Assembly: GCA_031278835.1 (NCBI GenBank)
Contig: JAITJP010000246.1
Location: 1-6,385, forward strand
DNA: 6,385 nucleotides
From: Deltaproteobacteria bacterium
Lineage (GTDB): Bacteria; Desulfobacterota; Desulfarculia; Adiutricales; Adiutricaceae
Direction: 5' to 3'
The translations under genes and the position numbers were made by a program. Positions 4,643-6,385 of this stretch are shown piece by piece (position 1 is the stretch's first letter; every line of letters begins with the position of its first letter). Below the pieces are notes generated by a model. That model did not search any database and was not told the origin of the DNA. It was given only the letters and a program-made list of their open reading frames with translations.

Positions 4643-6385
4643 ATGGCCCGGTTACAGCGCTTTGGCGGCCTTTTGACTGACCCGAGCCCCATCAGCGCCG
4701 CCCCCCTGGCCTCGCCCCAAGGCGCCACGCCCATGAAGCAAAGCCCCAACGGCCCTAAGCCCTCCGGCGCCTCGGCCAAAAAGAAAAAAACCAGCCCCAA
4801 AAAAGCCTCGCCCAAAAATTCTCCCAAAAAGCCCGGCCAGGGCTCGGCCCTTGGCTCCAAAGGCGCCCCGGCCCCAAAGCCGCTCTATGACCCGGCCGAC
4901 CTTGAAGCTAGGCCGGCTAAGCCCCGGGGCAAAAAACCGCCCAGCCCAGCCGCCCAACTTAAGGCCCCAACTAGCCAAAAGCTAAAGATTGATAAAGAAG
5001 TTAAGTCCCTATTGCGGCAAATAGGCCTTCCGGAGAGTTTACCTTTTAGTCCAGACCCCTTTCAAATCTTGGCCGTGGACACGGTGGCCACCAATGACAC
5101 CATCGTTTCCGCCCCCACCGGCAGCGGCAAGACCTGGATCGCCAAGCGGGCCATTGAAAGGGAACTGGCCCTGGGCCGCAAGTCTTGGTACGCCTCGCCC
5201 CTAAAGGCCCTGTCAAACTCCAAGTTTTTGGAATTTGGCCGAGAGTTTGGCGCCGATCAGGTGGGCCTTTTAACCGGCGATCACAAGATCAACCTTGAAG
5301 CCCCCATCATGGTCGGCACCACGGAAATACTCAGAAATCAACTCTACGATGCCCTGGTCGGCTTAAACCAAACCGACTATCATCTGGTGGTCTTGGACGA
5401 GGCCCATTATTTGGGGGACTTGGAAAGGGGCATGGTCTGGGAGGAGGTATTGATTTACATGCCAACCCGGGTCAGGTTTCTGCTGCTCTCGGCCACCATC
5501 AATAACGCCGAACAATTGGCCAATTGGTTAAGCTCCATCAGACAAACCGAGGTTAAAGTCATCCATGGAACACAACGTCCCGTACCTTTAGAACCTTTGG
5601 TCTTGGATTACGAAAATTTAACCACTCTCAATTCATATCTAAAGAAAGAGTCGGGCAAAAAGAACCCCAAATATGGCCGCGACTTTAAGCCTGGCCGCCA
5701 GGGGCGGCGGCTCTCCCACTATCCCAAAGCGGCCCAAGGCGAGCCGGGTTTATGCCTTAATTACCTGGACCATCACGATCTGCTGCCAGCCATTTTTTTT
5801 CTAAAATCCCGAAGCGGCTGCGATCAGGCGGCCAGCCTGGCCGGGCCGGCCCCGCTGGAAGACCAAAGCGCCCTGGCCAGAAACGCTTTTATCGACTCTT
5901 TCCTAAGCCAATACCCGTCCCTGGAGGCTTACCGGCCGGTTAACCTGGTTAGAAAAAAAGGCCTGGCCGCCCATCACGCCGGTCATTTGCCGCAATTTAA
6001 GATGCTAGTCGAGGAATTAATGTCCCGGAACTTGTTGCGGGCCATTTTTTCGACCAGCACCGTGGCCGCCGGGGTTAACTTTCCGGCCCGTTCGGTGGTT
6101 CTTTCCGAGAGCAGCCGTTTTAACGGGGAATACTTTGACGATCTGACGGCCACGGAACTTACCCAGATGACCGGACGGGCCGGGCGCCGGGGCATGGACA
6201 ATATCGGTTTCGCCATCGTGGTGCCCGGTCAATACATGGACCTTAAGCTAATCGGCGATTTGTTTAAATCCGATCCCGACCCGGTTAGAAGTAGCCTTAG
6301 AATAAATTTTACCATGGTCCTAAATCTCTTAAACGCCTTTGAGCCCGAGGCGGTCCAGGAACTATTGAGTAAATCATTGTTGGCT
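4643..6385 (+). CDS. Ski2/Mtr4-like DExH-box RNA helicase (3' end outside window)
   Basis: An ATP-driven superfamily 2 helicase of the Ski2-like group, expected to unwind structured RNA during processing or decay in the cytoplasm. Motifs in order over the 581 residues present: FQ at 140-141; motif I APTGSGKT 157-164; Ia ASPLKALSN 184-192; Ib GTTEILRN 225-232; II DEAH 252-255; III LSATI 282-286; RPVPL 312-316; IV IFFLKSR 384-390; the Ski2-type GLAAHHAGHLP 440-450; V STSTVAAGVNFPA 470-482; VI QMTGRAGRRG 508-517. All key residues are intact. Residues about 30-115 are Lys/Pro/Ser-rich and look disordered, perhaps for RNA contact. The winged-helix and helical parts that follow are mostly beyond the window. 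ATG 4643 directly follows an in-frame TAG; it has no clear Shine-Dalgarno, and Met31 (4733) is an alternative start. A terminator ends 29 bases upstream, which constrains where its promoter can be. Confidence 0.93.
   Translation, partial: MARLQRFGGLLTDPSPISAAPLASPQGATPMKQSPNGPKPSGASAKKKKTSPKKASPKNSPKKPGQGSALGSKGAPAPKPLYDPADLEARPAKPRGKKPPSPAAQLKAPTSQKLKIDKEVKSLLRQIGLPESLPFSPDPFQILAVDTVATNDTIVSAPTGSGKTWIAKRAIERELALGRKSWYASPLKALSNSKFLEFGREFGADQVGLLTGDHKINLEAPIMVGTTEILRNQLYDALVGLNQTDYHLVVLDEAHYLGDLERGMVWEEVLIYMPTRVRFLLLSATINNAEQLANWLSSIRQTEVKVIHGTQRPVPLEPLVLDYENLTTLNSYLKKESGKKNPKYGRDFKPGRQGRRLSHYPKAAQGEPGLCLNYLDHHDLLPAIFFLKSRSGCDQAASLAGPAPLEDQSALARNAFIDSFLSQYPSLEAYRPVNLVRKKGLAAHHAGHLPQFKMLVEELMSRNLLRAIFSTSTVAAGVNFPARSVVLSESSRFNGEYFDDLTATELTQMTGRAGRRGMDNIGFAIVVPGQYMDLKLIGDLFKSDPDPVRSSLRINFTMVLNLLNAFEPEAVQELLSKSLLA

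Noticed and set aside
4639..4978. Two overlapping - strand ORFs opposite the helicase N-terminus
   Set aside because: Gly/Ala/Phe-rich shadows of the GC-rich, low-complexity coding strand of the helicase.

Overview
The window carries three protein genes, all on the + strand, separated by two long gene-free stretches. Codon use is dominated by GCC, GGC and CTG, and GGCC tetranucleotides are dense in coding and non-coding DNA alike. The helicase (DEAH type with ASPLKALSN and WYASP-like blocks) resembles Ski2-like helicases I associate with Desulfovibrio-type bacteria. This suggests a member of the former Deltaproteobacteria (Desulfobacterota), but the taxonomic call is an inference.

Layout. 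2-571: 3' part of a Sfp-type 4'-phosphopantetheinyl transferase, which activates carrier proteins. 572-1444: no convincing gene; GGCC-rich palindromes, one good sigma-70 promoter (921-948) and a possible small RNA behind it. 1445-2827: a predicted lipoprotein with a repetitive middle and a C-terminal NlpC/P60 fold in which all three catalytic positions are replaced, so it looks like a pseudoenzyme. 2828-4642: about 1.8 kb without a credible gene, AT-richer than its surroundings. It holds a possible promoter and 17-codon ORF, several sizeable predicted RNA helices, a degenerate tandem array of about 18 units (mean period 48 nt), and finally a 13-bp intrinsic terminator. 4643-6385: the first 581 codons of a Ski2/Mtr4-like DExH RNA helicase that continues past the window.

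The strongest candidate for something undescribed is the 2.9-4.6 kb non-coding stretch. Its array has a bipartite motif (GTTGAGCG, then GTTCCTT) whose two boxes stay 27-29 nt apart in most units while whole units vary from about 43 to 55 nt. Conservation therefore acts on nucleotides and not on a reading frame. Array and structured upstream part lie on the strand that ends in the terminator, which suggests a long non-coding RNA or a very long leader. The terminator ends only 29 nt before the helicase start codon, which leaves no room for a full promoter between them. Read-through control of the helicase, or a helicase start further downstream, are both possible.
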